In this document: one piece after another, positions 16,731 to 29,259 of the stretch | Numbering within the stretch: the first letter of the stretch is position 1 | Layout: each line of letters opens with the position of its first letter | Assembly: GCF_000350225.1 (NCBI RefSeq) | Contig: NW_005178811.1 | Coordinates: forward strand, 62,001 to 126,000 | Length of the DNA stretch: 64,000 nt | Reading direction: 5' to 3' | From: Chondrus crispus | Taxonomy: Eukaryota; Rhodophyta; Florideophyceae; Gigartinales; Gigartinaceae | Translations under genes and position numbers: made by a program | The notes under the pieces: generated by a model | The model's input: the letters and a program-made list of their open reading frames with translations, nothing else | Database searches by the model: none | What the model was told of the DNA's origin: nothing

Positions 16731-18885
16731 CTGTACCATCCGGCTCAATTTGGGCACCCATACCGAAGCACATTTACCTAGGCTGCGACAAACCGAGGAG
16801 ACTTTGTGCTGCGGCATGTTGCGGACCGGTATCGCGACTCTCCCCTTTCCCCTTGACACTAGACCAATTCCGTGTCCGCCACTGACTCAGGGGAACATCG
16901 TCCAAAGAATCCGAAAAACTGCTCTCTAGGTTTCGAGCAACCTTCGCCTCTCCAGCAGGATCTACGTTTTCTTTGTCACAAAAAGACTCCCTCGACATCA
17001 CCCTACTGTGTGTCTTGATAGCCTGTGAGCTGGCGTGTTCGCGATTGAAGTTTCGTTAGCCTCCGACAGCCTTTGAGAAACATTCGAAGTGAGAACAGCC
17101 GCTCCCTGCATTTTTCCACTATTTTTACGTGCTGTGCGAGTGCAAGATGCCGTTTTAGGGGCACGGATTTCGTGTGATAGTATGTCCTGGACTCTGTAAT
17201 TGGACTGCAGAATACAAGCAACCTGTGCAAGAGTGCGGGAGGCGGGTAGCCTGCCGTCAGTCAGACAGAAAGTGAATTTCTTTTTTGTAGTTTGAGGGTT
17301 TGCGTCCGCTGACCCCATGTGAGGTCCAACTGACAAATTGGCGCCCTTTACTGGGATATGAGATACGAGATCGTGTGTCGAGGCTATGTGGAGCACTATC
17401 AGAGGGAGCAAGGTATATAAAACGGTAATCCATAGGCCAAATACGGCATTTGACGAACGACGCCCGAGCATTGTCCGGTGTGATGGACTAGTGGCCTGCA
17501 ACTGCCGGATTGATTTTGTAAGAGGTCTTCGCCCAAGATAAATGGCTCATAGAGATCAATTCGTCCCTCGCCTTCCGCGCAGTTGGCTGAAATGAGCGAT
17601 TCACAAGTTGGTCGCAGGGTTGGAGAATATGCGTTGTGTTTGCGGGGAGCTGCACAACGATAATATTCAATCTTTCACACGTCTCAAGCCACTGTAGCCC
17701 ATCACGGGAGCTGTGTCCATCCACCAACAGCACAATGTGCTTATCTGAGGGGATGGTTTTTCGAGCATGCTTGTTTATGTGCTCTGCAATTTTGACGAAT
17801 ATGTTTCAATCCTCGGATCCATTCTTTGTTTACGTGAAGAGATGTGTGTAAAGGAAACCACTGTGACCCACAAAGCTAGTCGGGTATTCTTCGCGAGTCA
17901 GTAAAGTCAAGTTCGCTCAGGAGCTCCTTCCAAGTGCCCACAACCTGCTTCCCGGAAGCTTCGAGAAATAGAGGTGCAATTTTTCCGCAACCCGCTACAG
18001 CGATACCAGCGGTCACATGCTTCCCATCGTCCCGTATGCTCCTCCTCGCATCACCGCTGTGGGTATTGGAGGAGGTGTAACACCTCATTTTTCTACCGAA
18101 CTCTCCTGAGACAGCCGTCCCATCCCAGTTCCAAATGCGGCGTGGGTCCAAAAAATTCCGGGATGATTTTCCTCGACGCGTTTGAGGGCTTTCGCCAGAG
18201 TGAGTATATGAGACTGATTCTCAGCAGCAAGGCGTGTGCTTGAGAAATTCTCAGCAACACGGTAAGCGAGGGAGCGATTACGAGCTCGAAAAGAACGGAT
18301 AGCGTCTGGTGAGGGCAAGCCATTTGCGTATCTGGCGGAACGATCAGCCGAAATTTTGGCGTGTACTGTGCTCATCACGTTTTTTTCTACTGCGGAGCCA
18401 TGCTGAGCGGCATGTAGAGCTCGGTTAACTACAAATTGTTCCTCATGTGGAGACAGAACGGGTTTGCGACTGGCGTGATTGTCCTCTGTATTTAGCAACT
18501 TTTTGAGTTCGTCCGTGTTTGAGCTCTGATATGCTTTTTTGATTCGTGTGGCGGTTGATCGAGACACGCTTGTCTTTTCTGACGCTTTGTGGGCGCTGTC
18601 GCCCCCTTTGATTAGGGAAAGGAGCTTTGCGCGTCGAGCTGCCTCCTCTTTTCTTTTTGCGATTTGCCTCTTGTGAGCGAGCTCTTGCGCTCTCATTGAC
18701 GGTTGCATACCGCCACCGCCGAGTCAAGGCGCACGTAGGGTGGAGGAGGGAGGAGAATACTGTCCCTGCGCGAGGTATGGGGTTTTGAGATACACTGTGG
18801 ACATTTTTAGAAGGCCGGGAAGGCATAGGCTCGAGGTTTGCACGGTACCCAAATTTCACCATTACCCAAATTAAGCCGGGTACAA
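16731..18885 (-). mobile_element. Decayed pogo-like (Tc1/mariner superfamily) DNA transposon
   Basis: The ends are imperfect inverted repeats. The left end reads CTGTACC, three extra bases, then CGGCTCAATTTGGG; the right end, on the other strand, reads TTGTACC then CGGCTTAATTTGGG. They are flanked by a TA dinucleotide at 16729-16730 and 18886-18887, the target duplication of the Tc1/mariner/pogo superfamily. The interior codes on the minus strand for a DDE transposase of the pogo/Tigger type. At 2.15 kb the element has the size of an autonomous copy, but the transposase frame is disrupted. The right end also contains a second copy of the CCCAAATT motif (18847-18854). Confidence 0.75.
16998..18708 (-). 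pseudogene. pogo-like DDE transposase, frame disrupted
   Basis: The N-terminal part (18708-18085) has a helix-turn-helix region with KASEKTSVSRSTATRIKKAY, as in pogo/CENP-B DNA-binding domains. The next frame (18151-17876) has WNWDGTAVSGEFG, containing the likely first catalytic Asp. The frame 17733-17488 has LLVDGHSSRDG, containing the second Asp, followed by LPANTTHILQPCDQLV, the signature of DDE_1 transposases. The C-terminal part continues in 17501-16998 without a recognisable domain. At least three shifts of frame separate these segments, with the 17750-17870 gap the least clear, so the gene is not functional. An intron-based explanation is unlikely in a genome whose genes lack introns. 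Confidence 0.75.
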
Positions 18886-18887
18886 TA

Positions 18888-19324
18888 TGCGAAACGCAAA
18901 TAAATACACCCATTAAGAGCATCTTTACCGCATGACCGTATTTAGAGGGTTTTGCGCTTAGACACTAGAGACTAGGCGTAAACTCTCTAATTAAGCAAAA
19001 ATAATGCACAATTCTGCAATACGTGTGACACCTGTAAATGATTCCACAATTCTGTTATCCGGTCGTGACGATAATTTCTGTTAGGGCAGCCCTATTATAT
19101 CCCTTGTATTGCTTCCTATGGATCCATATATGGAACACACCTTTCAAAATGGCTGTAGTAGCTCAATAGCCACGATTTTTATTACTTTCGTCCGCCAACC
19201 CATTCTTCACACTACTCACAACCATCCACTAAAAGGCCAGGCTGATTCCACTTCGGCAACGTCTCCAATTTTTATTGTGCAACTTCCTCATTTTGGACCT
19301 CCCCATAACCTCCTTTTTCTATTG
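18888..19324. other. Spacer between two mobile elements, no gene recognised
   Basis: AT-rich sequence without coding signal. It contains a palindromic ATCCATATATGGAA word near 19120-19133, similar to the palindrome found just beyond the copia element at 24144-24157. Confidence 0.45.
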
Positions 19325-19329
19325 TTCCA

Positions 19330-19481
19330 TGTCATGAGACCCATACGTGCACACGTAGCACACGCATGACAGCGCAATTAGATCATCTTTATTCACCGCC
19401 GTCTCACTAATCCCTCCTATTCCCTTATAAGGTAGAGACACGATAGGCATCAGTAAACGGAGGCATCGATCTTGCACCACA
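19330..19481 (+). repeat. 5' LTR of the copia element
   Basis: A short LTR (152 bp) running from TGTCATGAGA to CACCACA. It holds a TATAAGG-type promoter motif near 19428 and is nearly identical to the distal part of the 3' LTR. Confidence 0.85.
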
Positions 19482-22400
19482 GGTTATGGACCCGAAGATC
19501 GCCTCACTGCAAGACGATCAAAGCACCCCGAATATCGCCCCGGACCCGGTCAAGACGACAACACCACGGCACCCCCCAGCCCTGTCGCCCCCGTCCCAAG
19601 TTCGCGCACGCGAGTAGAGGCCCTTGTAAGCGCTCCGGCCACCGCCGTAGAGCCCGAAGAAACCGCTCCGGACACCACCGTAAAGCAAGAAACCACAGCT
19701 CCGCAACACCGCGTCGAGCCCACCCCGATCGCCAAGTCTTCAACGCAAGAAATGGAACCCACAACTTCGTCGATCGAAACAAAAATGCTTGGTCACCTCC
19801 CCGCTCTCCTCAGCGACGGGACCAATAACGGCATATGGAAACAAACATTGCAAGACATCGCGATCATCAACAATGTCGAGGCAGCCCTTGATGACACCGC
19901 ACCACCGCCGACCATCACAAGCCCGCATCATCCCAGCTACAGGAGAAAATGCGCATCCTTGCGCATGACCATAATGGCAAGCCTGCCATCCGATCTCGCA
20001 AGTACGATAGATCTAGAGTCCACTGTCACACCGCGGCAACTGGTCGCCGAAATCACGGCCCACTTCACGGACTCCACCCCGACTACGCACCTCATCCTGA
20101 AACAGGAAGCCCAGCGAACCAAGCTGACGGCAGGGGGAGATCTGGAAGAGTACATCGCGAAACATAGGACAATCCGGATGAAAATTCGAATGGCCCGATA
20201 CCCCCGTATCCAGCAAGATGAAGCAGTCACCATTGACTTCATAATCAACAGCCTCAACTCGCACCCGGCGTTCCCCCACCTTGCGGACATGTGGATCGCA
20301 AATAACACAGTACCCACCAACATTAATAATCTCGCACAACGCCTCAAGGCAGTACAAGTACGAGATGAAGAAAAGCAGGCCAACCGCAACCAAGATCCAC
20401 AAAGAATGCCCCACCAGGCTCCATGCCCACCAGAGATCAACACCCCGCCCCCGCCACCCCGCACACGCGGCAGAAGGCCAGGGAGAGGCGCCCCGTACCA
20501 ACCACGGCAAGCCCAATGGCGCACCGATCCGCCCGGTCAAAATACTCCGCCTCACCAAGGCACGACGACCCCAACGCCCCGCAGTAGGCAATGGACCACC
20601 CCCATTGACCACAAGCGACCTCCGGCGCGCAGCACCCACCCGCAGCGCCAGACCGCCACAGGACAACTCGCCAACGCAGACGACGAGTATGACGACAACA
20701 TTGTATACCAAGCCCTCCAGGAGGAAGAACCTGAAGGTAAGCAGTACGCCCTCGACTCAGGGGCCCACCCGTCCCATGTCTGAAAACCAACACGTCACAT
20801 GAGGCCACTATGCTGAATAAATTATTCGGCGTATTAAATACGCACTAACACGGCTACCAACATCACCCCTTCCGCCACACATCAGAGGATGCTCCACATC
20901 CCGACCGGTACGAATAGGCAGATCCGAATCCCTGCCATTGCCAACCCCGCACTGCGCTCCAACTTGCTCTCCGTGCACGACATTGCCGTGCAATGGGGAG
21001 AAGTCAGGTTCACACCCACACAAGCACTCATCCTGGATACGAGCATGAGTTCACCGCAGACTGTAGCCAAAGAAAAATTCTCCAAGGGTATGTACTACCT
21101 GCAAGTACCCAAGGTGAAAGGAAACGGCATGGCAGCAAGGACCGCCCCGGTAAAGAAAATTACCTCCACGAAAGCACCGAGAGCAAAATAAAATACGACG
21201 ACGGCCAAACCTAAACCAAGCCGCATGCCAACACTCGGACACGTGGCGCCGACAGTAAAAATAATACCCCTGCATGTAGCGCACAACCCCGCGCCGGCGC
21301 TGTACACCCCGGCGCACCCCGGAGTCGAACGGGACTTCCACCATTACCATGTGATCTTCAGTCACATACGCCCCGCCACGCTTCAAAAAATGGCAAAGCT
21401 CGGCCTCTTGCCCAACCTCCCACCCACGTTGAGACAAAGACCCCCGCGTATCACCTGCTCGAGCTGCGCAGTCGCGAAACAACAACCGGCCCAGCACTAC
21501 CCAACCACACACAGGTACCTAGTAGGAGCAGCGTTCAGCAGTGACATATGTTGACCGTTCAACCCGCCCTCACGCCAAGGAAACAAGTTCATACTCACGA
21601 TAATTGACACGAGATCAAGATACCTCATTGTCGACTTCTTGGAGTCACGAGCTGAGACACCACACCGATTGGATAGAATCCTTACAGCACTCAGACAAAG
21701 GAACGGATGCAAGCCCAAGCTGTTACACACGGACAACGCCAAAGAATATATATCCGAATATTCGAACAGAATGTATCGCTCACACAACGTAATGCGCAGC
21801 ACTACAGTGCCGCACACACCCCAACAGAACGGCATAGCAGAAAGGTTCAACGGAACCCTGATGAATTCTGCAAGAGCAGCGCTGCACCACAGTGGTATAC
21901 CCAAAACTCATTGGGAAGACGCCTTCAGAGACGCAGCGTTCAAGTATAATAACATACTACACCACTCTACCAACTCCTTGCCATACACAACGTGGACCAA
22001 CGCCACCCCTAGAGTGCCCCAATTTCCCCTATTCGGGCAACTAGGGACAATCCCCGAACTGGCTAACAGGAACCAAATATCCAAACTCGCCCTAAGAGCC
22101 ACCCCCGCGCGATACTTACATGCGATAGACGAGCACCACATCATGGTACTCGAAACAAAAACCAACAAGCCTCGAAGAGTGCGCTGTGTCAACTTCCAAC
22201 CCTACCACAGAGCCACTGACCCCGCAGCGTCATGCACAGACGCGAGGAAGGCGTTTACACCACACCGCACACCCACACGAGTGACACGCACAACACCAGC
22301 CCCGGCTAGCACAACCCAAGCCAAAAAATATCCCGACGCAGCAGAGTGGGAAAAGGCACACAGCGAGGAATTGGAAAATCTCAACACAATGAACGTCGTA

Positions 22401-23939
22401 CAGTGGACACCAGATGCCAACCTCCCCAAAAAAGGAAAACTCATACCTCTAAAAATGGGATACCGATACAAGAGGAACAGTGCAGGAGAAATAGCATCGA
22501 GAAAAGCGCGCTGCTCAGCACGCGGAGACAAGATGGTGCCACACAAGCACTTTGACCCTGCCAAAACGACAACTTACATGGCGGATAAAACAACAGTAAG
22601 GATACTGTTCGGCATAGCAGCAACACACCGCATGCACATAGAGCACACTGATATTAAGTCAGCATATGTACATGAGAAATTCGCACACAACAGCAGCGGA
22701 AAGGTGTACGTGAAACAACCACCCCATTTCAACGGCACATACAAGCACCCATGCAAAGGAGGCAAGCTGAACATGAACATCTATGGGACGCCTTCTGCAG
22801 GACACACCTACCTGACAGCAGTATTCGCCCTCTTCCGCAAAAACAAGTTCCAGCAAAGCGAAGCTGACCTCTGCCTTTGGTAAAAAAAATTGGAAAGGGC
22901 CTCATCATGGCCGCAGTAAGCATGGATGATTTTACTGTAGTCGCGTCAACAGCGGAACTCAAGGATGAGTTCGCGAAAGCATTGGCCAAGGCTTACAACA
23001 CCAAGCGTCCAGGAGAGCACAAAACATTCCTAGGATGGACTGTGCAGCGAAGCACAAACGGAGACATCCATGTCTCCCAGCTCAATGCAATCAACTACAT
23101 ATTTGAACAAGCAGACATAGCACAGTGCAACGGCAAGGAAACTCCGTACTGCGACGGAGTAATGCTTCACAAGCCAACGGATACCGATGAGATCCAAATA
23201 GAAACCCTCAAAAAGTACCAACAATTAAATGGGGACCTCCGATATGTCGCCGACTCCACCCGGCCTGACATATATTTCCTGACGAACCGACTCGCCGTCG
23301 CGGCCAACAAGCCTACACAGAGTCATTGGAGCGCGTTAATGCGACTTATAAGGTACCTCAAACGTACCCCCACGACAGGCCTCACCTTCCGAGCTGGCAC
23401 GTCCACCAGCAAAGAGTCGACACAGGACCTCCTCGTCTCCTATGCAGACGCGGATTTCGCAGCGGACATAATGGACAGAAAGTCCATCTCAAGGACCCTA
23501 CACACCTATAACGGAACGCCGATCTGTTGGGGATCCCTCAAGCAAAACATCCCTGCTCTGTCCACCTGCGAGGCTGAGTATATAGCGGCAACAGTAGCCG
23601 CCCAACAAACTACATGGATCCGACGCATGCTCAAGGACATCCACATGCTGTCCACCAAGCCGACACCACTGAGGATTGACAATCAGTCATCAATCCACGT
23701 CGCGAACAGCACGGGACCGACAAAGCGGCGAAAATTCATAGATTTGCGTCACCACTATCTCACGCACCAGTCACAAAAGGGAACAATCACCCTCGCCCAT
23801 GTCCCCACCGACGGGCAACTGGCGGACATCCTCGCAAAACCCCTCCGGTGCCAAGCATACACGCGCCTCCTACCCAAGCTGCAACTCACAATCCAGCAGA
23901 CTGCAGACGCCAAGACCGCTGCGCCGTCGACAGGGGGAG

Positions 23940-24143
23940 TGTCATGAGAGCCATAAAAACAAGTGTCGACGCCGTACCAGCATGCCGCCGCAGTCATGAG
24001 AGCCATACGTGCACACGTCGCACACGCATGACAGCGCAATTAGATCATCTTTATTCACCGCCGTCTCACTGATCCCTCCCATTCCCTTATAAGGTAGAGA
24101 CACGATAGGTAGCAGTAAACGGAGGCATCGATCTTGCACCACA
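23940..24143 (+). repeat. 3' LTR of the copia element
   Basis: It begins after a GACAGGGGGAG purine tract and ends in CACCACA. It is about 52 bp longer than the 5' LTR because the opening TCATGAGAGCCAT occurs twice (23942 and 23994), flanking a short extra segment. Confidence 0.8.
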
Positions 24144-24360
24144 TTCCATATATGGAACAACCCAAATGTACAAGAAATTCTCTTTTACCAGGCCAAATAT
24201 TCCAAACTGCATTGTCATCCTCCTCTCGGAATTTTGAACTCAATCACATCCGGTGTGAGTGTCTTCGTCATCCATGGCGATACTCTGCTGTTGATTTGCC
24301 CTTTCTGACGAGTTTGATGTTGGTTTCGGGGTGCTCCGGGGCTTCAAAACGCTACCTGAA

Positions 24361-24772
24361 TGTATTATAATCCCCTGGGACGAGATTTGGATTAGATCAG
24401 CTACTGTAAAGCCCGAGCTCTACAGTACGACGCGCACGCGCGGGCGTTCTGTCAGCACCGAATGCTGACAGCCTGCAGTACGCGCGACAAGCACTCACTA
24501 CTGTAGCCAGCTACAGTAGCACTACAGTCCAGTACGTACTGTGCTGTAGTATGATAGGACTTACTTGTACATTAAATACGCGAGCGGACCGACGGCGGAC
24601 TGGGGAGGACAAGCACGAGCTTGTCCAGAACCCACGCCTCTGGTCAAGCTCGCCCCGCTTATTCTAGAACGGGTTCCCACTAGCCCGTATCTAGTTAGGA
24701 GCCGAGCGGGCAGTGGACGTGCGAGCACGCGAGCGAGCCTAGATCCGCCTCCGCCCGTCAGCGCTGGTATGT
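24361..24772 (+). repeat. Partial Ty3/gypsy LTR, interrupted by a related element
   Basis: It starts with TGTATTATAATCCCC and shares with the other gypsy LTRs the CTGTCAGC...GCTGACAG hairpin, the CTTGTACATTAAATACGC segment and the GCCTCCGCCCGTCAGC segment. It stops in the middle of the LTR, where the next gypsy LTR begins (24773). This is an older copy into which a relative inserted; the remaining LTR half is not present on the other side within this window. Confidence 0.75.
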
Positions 24773-25473
24773 TGTAGTATAAACCCCCCCTGGGGCTTTT
24801 TAGTTAGATTAGATCAACAACGGGATCCCCTTCTGTAGAGCTCGACGCTCTACAGTACAACCGCGCGTGTCCACGTGTACACCATGGGGACGAGGGACAC
24901 GCGCATACACGTGCACACGTGCACCACGCGCGGGCGAAGCGCGCACGCACCACGGGTAATACGTGTACTGTCAGCCTCGACATAGCTGACAGTATTACAG
25001 TGCGGGCCGACCTGCACTACAGTAGCCCACTACAGTACCTCGGTACTGTAGTGTTATGATAGATTGTTTTGTATATTAAATACGCAGCGGACCGGCGGCG
25101 GCGTAGGGCGACAAGCACGGGCTTGTCCTCAACCGACCGCCAAGGTCAGTCCAGCCAGCTTATTCTAAACGTCGCCTTCGCTTTTCGCGCGCGTTTAGTC
25201 GGAGCCGAGCCGGAGTGGACGTGCAGCACGCGAGCGAGCACGGAACCGCCTCCGCCCGTCAGCACTGGTACGTCACCCAGTGCTGCTCCGGGGCGTCGAG
25301 GCGTCGATCCGCTCGTGCGTGCGCGCGTCCCTGCTCGCTCCCACTCTACCACCGCTACCCGGGCCCGAGCCCGGTTCCGTAGCTGGTTGGCCCGCTTCAC
25401 CCCTTCTCCGATCCGGGGTCTACAGGTCGAACTGCGCATACACCTCCAGTCGTCTGGGGGTGTTTATGCTACA
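24773..25473 (+). repeat. 5' LTR of the truncated gypsy element
   Basis: It runs about 700 bp from TGTAGTATAAACCCC to GTTTATGCTACA. It contains the hairpin TGTAGAGC/GCTCTACA at 24835-24855 and a second hairpin CTGTCAGC...GCTGACAG near 24968-24991, as in the other LTRs of the family. Confidence 0.83.
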
Positions 25474-28400
25474 GTGGTCTCCTGACCTAGAAGACCCCGA
25501 GATCTTTCCGAGAAGACTTTCTTTTTCCTCCGCGTCCGTACGCGTTGAGATGAGTCAAGAATACGCCACCTCGATCCGGTCCGAACCGGCGGATCCGAGG
25601 GCGGCCGCTATGCACGCACCATCACCGCCGTTCGGCGACGGCGACGCTGGTCTCCGAGACCGCGAACCGTCGCCCGAGTCCCCCGAAGGACAAGCGGCTG
25701 CGATGTTCGATCGCATAGCTGACTACATCGAGGAAGTCCATACTTCACTCCGTATTGACGTGACGGACGCCGTGTACTCGCGATGTATGGACGAGCTCCG
25801 CTCCCTACGTGAAGGGAGGTTCGATTGAGTCAGCCAGTCCTTGGAGAATCTCTGAGGACTAGTCGACGAGTTACAATCGCGACTGGTGCTCGTCGAAGAC
25901 TCACGCCTCGCACAGCCCGTACTGCACGGGCAAGGTCGCCCCACGAGGCCGACCTCGACGAGACGTCCCGACGATCGACCGTCCCCGTCAGCAGAACAGT
26001 TGGGTGCGTTCGCGCACCTCTCCGCCGAGCTCAACGCTACGCGACGGCGTACTCGTGACATGGAACGGACCATGGCCGCAAGGCTGCCCGGTGCCCCTAC
26101 GAGAGGGCCCGGTGGTGCCGTACCTCCGAGCGCCGTCGCTCCGGAAGGTTGGCGTCCGACTGGCGCCGACACTAGTCGGACTGCGGAAGGAAACCGTCCT
26201 CCGATGGGTGCGAATCTCGCGTCCGAGACCCAAGCATTGCCTCCTATCCCCGCAAGTAGGCGGCAGATGAAAAGCGTATCGTACGCCGACGTACAGGACC
26301 GTGGAGGAGCCGCTCGCGGATCCGGAGAACCTATGTTCTCCGTCGATCCCCTCTGGAGCGGCTACCCACCGGCTGGTTACACTGCGCATCCAGGTCCGGT
26401 AGACGTCCGTACGCTACCCGTCACTGCCTTTGGCACGCTCGGTCCCGCGGAGCCCGGGCTCGAGCCGGTGCATACGATGATCCAAGAGTTCAACGCCGTC
26501 GCTGACTATCGTATGTACCGCTTGGACAACACCTCGAGGCTCATCACCTCGGGTGACGCGGGACGGATCGCGAAGTACGTCCAACGCTGTCGTGGGATCC
26601 GTCCCACGATGCGTAGCTTCGACGGTACGGACCCGATCGAGCTGCTGCCGTTCTTGAAGGATATTCGGATAACCTTCAACTCGCAACACCTGACCGAAGG
26701 TGTTGCGGTGAGAGTCCTCGTGCACTTCTTAGAGCGCAACGCGGAGCGCCTGTATACGAGTTATACGATGCATGGCCTCCGCGCCGGCCAACTACACGAC
26801 GACGTGAGTTGGCCGGGGCTCGTGAACCAGTTCCTGAAACGCTACCTAACCGACAACGTGTTTGGTGAACCGTACGACGCGGTCGCGACGGCGCGACAGC
26901 AACCTCATGAAACGGAGAGCACGTTTGCGGACCGGCTCGAAACTGCCGCGTTCCGGTGCACGGCAGTGTTCTCCGAACAGTCCCTCGCGCACTACTTCGT
27001 GCGGAGACTCGCTCCTGCGACCCGTGCCGCAGTTTCCGAGACAGTGCAGCTGCTGCCGAGCCGCCAGAAGACCGATCTTCCGACCATCCGCCGTACCGCA
27101 ACGGCGGAAGGAACCACTTACCGCGCTCCACGCAGTTTACCTCTGCCGGATTCGAAACCGGCAGGGAGGGCTGGCAGGACTACGAAGTCCGCGGCAACAA
27201 GTTCGCCCGCCTCTACCCTCCATGTCGGGGAGGATGAGTGGCAGGCCGACCCTGTCCTCATTACGCAAGGAGCAGGGCCAGTAGGGGGTCGACCCCCTTC
27301 ACCAATGTCGACCGGAACGACGTCGAGCTACGCGACTGCGTTCGCGGCCACTCCAAGAGCGCCCAGGGGTACGGACCCCCGGGTCGCTGAGCTCGACATC
27401 TCAAACCGAGATACCGGAGGGGAAGTCCCTCGCGTGCCCCTCCTCACCGATGAGGAGGCGCGTCACGCGGCGACTTTCGCCTCAACGGACGGCAGCGCGT
27501 ACGTGTGCTGGCTATGTCGTACGTACGGACACGCCATGTACGCCTGCCCGTTCCTGTCGCCGGAACAACGAATGTTCACGGCGTACAGGAACTACCGCTA
27601 CCAGATAGAGACGCGCCCCGGGGCGCGCAATCTACTCCGGCAAGCGGTCGGCGAGGGTCGTCCCCCGCGTCAAGGTTTCCCGAATGGGTCGGGTGGGGGC
27701 GCTCGCTTCGCCCCCCGTGGAGGCGGGTATCGTCGTACCGAACTCGATCGTCGGGATCGGCCCGACTACCGCCAGGCCGACACAAGGTACCCCCTCCAAG
27801 GAGGGAGAGGGGACCGAGACCGTTCTCGGTTACCCCAACAGGTACAGAACGCGATCATGTACCTACAAGATTGGGTACAGGGCCCGTATCCCCTACCCGC
27901 AGAGGGACGAGAAGGCGAACCGGTTCGACACGTCCCTCAGATCCTGCGACGTCCGGATGTCGCAGCTCAAGGTCAGAAAGTACCCGGGTACATCGCCGAT
28001 GACGCGCGGCCGCAGTGGGGGGATCGTCCTGACCCATGCGGCCAAGGACCCGAAGGGGACCTGGCCACCGATAGCCAGGGGGGTAGCTCCGATAGCACCG
28101 GTAGTTCGAAAAAAGGGTAAAGACGGTTACGTACACGCGGTCGCGTGAGCTGTCTTTTCCCTATGAACTAGACCGGTCCCCGCGTGCTCGCCAAGGACAC
28201 GGGGGGTATTGTCCGATAATACATCCCCCGCTATCGGAGTTGAGCACGGGGACTCCAGCAATGTCGCCATCGCAGGAGAAACCCAACACCGAGGCCCACG
28301 TAGACTCGATGTTGGAAGAAGGCATCACCGGGACACCCGACGTCCCAGTGACGCGCAACAAGCGAGACGCGTTTAACGACGACCAACACGAGTCGGTCGA

Positions 28401-28528
28401 CCTCCTGACCCCTGTGAGCCCAAGGTCGCCGACGAAATGTTCGCCTCGTACGGACTCCAGCACCGGGACGGGCGTCACTGAGACGCCAACGTCCCCCGAC
28501 TCGAGCCGAAGGAAACGCAAGAGGGGCC
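24773..28528 (+). mobile_element. Ty3/gypsy element, 5' half only
   Basis: It consists of a full 5' LTR (24773-25473) followed by a gag region (25550-28120) ending with the zinc knuckle CWLCRTYGHAMYACPF and a Ser-rich tail. A short further stretch follows (28240-28528), after which the sequence stops exactly where the LTR of the reverse-strand chromovirus begins. No reverse transcriptase or integrase is present. The gag protein is clearly the same family as that of the reverse-strand element but visibly diverged. It is a truncated fossil with about one break in the retained part. Confidence 0.82.
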
Positions 28529-29199
28529 TGTAGCATAAACACCCCCAGCGATAGGGGTGTATGCGCAGTTCGACCGAGACCCCGTCCGATCGGGAAGACG
28601 GGGGTGAAGCAGGACACCAGCTAACGGCACCGGGCAGCGGGCCCGGGTAGCGTGGTAGAGCGGGAACGGGGAGGATGCCGGTACGCGCGAGCGGTTCGAC
28701 GCCTCGACGCCCCGGCGCGGTACTGGGTAACGATCCAGTACCGACGGGCGGAGGCGGAGCCGACTCGTGGGAGTACCGCGCGCGTCCTCAACCCGCGCTC
28801 GGTGCTGCTCTAAGGTAGTTAGCGAGCGCTACCTTAGAATAAGCGGAAAGTCGGACCTTGACGGTCGGTGGGTGACAAGTCCGTGCTTGTCCTCCTCCCC
28901 CGCCGCCGGTCCGCTCCATATTTAATGTACATAATAACCTATCATAATAGTACAGTACCGATGTACTGTAGCGACGTACTGTAGCGGTCGGTCGACACTG
29001 TAATACTGTCAGCCATCGGGGCTGACAGTACACGTGTGTGTGCGCGCTCTTCGGTCCCGCGCGTACACGTGTACACGTGCGCCCCCTGTACTTGGGGTTA
29101 CACGTGGTGGTACTGTAGAGCATCGAGCTCTACAGTAACCGATCCGATTCTGAGTTGATCTAATCTAAAATAAAGCCCCAGGGGGGGGGTTATACTACA
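28529..29199 (-). repeat. 3' LTR of the chromovirus
   Basis: A 671-bp LTR read on the minus strand from TGTAGTATAACC to GTTTATGCTACA. In the interior next to it lies a purine tract (plus strand GGCCCCCCCCCTTAA, 29201-29215) that fits the polypurine primer site. Confidence 0.9.
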
Positions 29200-29259
29200 C
29201 GGCCCCCCCCCTTAAGCGGGGACGTCCGCGTCCACGGGTGCTTGTAGAGAGGGGACAAC

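Larger units (their letters stand above)
19330..24143 (+). mobile_element. Ty1/copia retrotransposon, broken
   Basis: The element is bounded by TG...CA LTRs and a 5-bp target duplication TTCCA (19325-19329 and 24144-24148). Parts in order are a gag-like region (about 19752-20720), the protease motif YALDSGAHPSHV at its end, a GAG-pre-integrase and integrase region (about 21225-22200, with TPQQNGIAERFNGTLM), reverse transcriptase (about 22300-23250) and RNase H (about 23400-23750, with TCEAEYIAATVAAQQTTW). This gag-PR-INT-RT-RH order defines Ty1/copia (Pseudoviridae). The LTRs differ at about seven of 150 shared positions by eye, so it is moderately old. It is a fossil with about half a dozen breaks. 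Confidence 0.88.

Noticed and set aside
28240-28533. 97-codon frame just before the chromovirus LTR
   Set aside because: Best read as residual interior of the truncated gypsy element rather than a separate gene.
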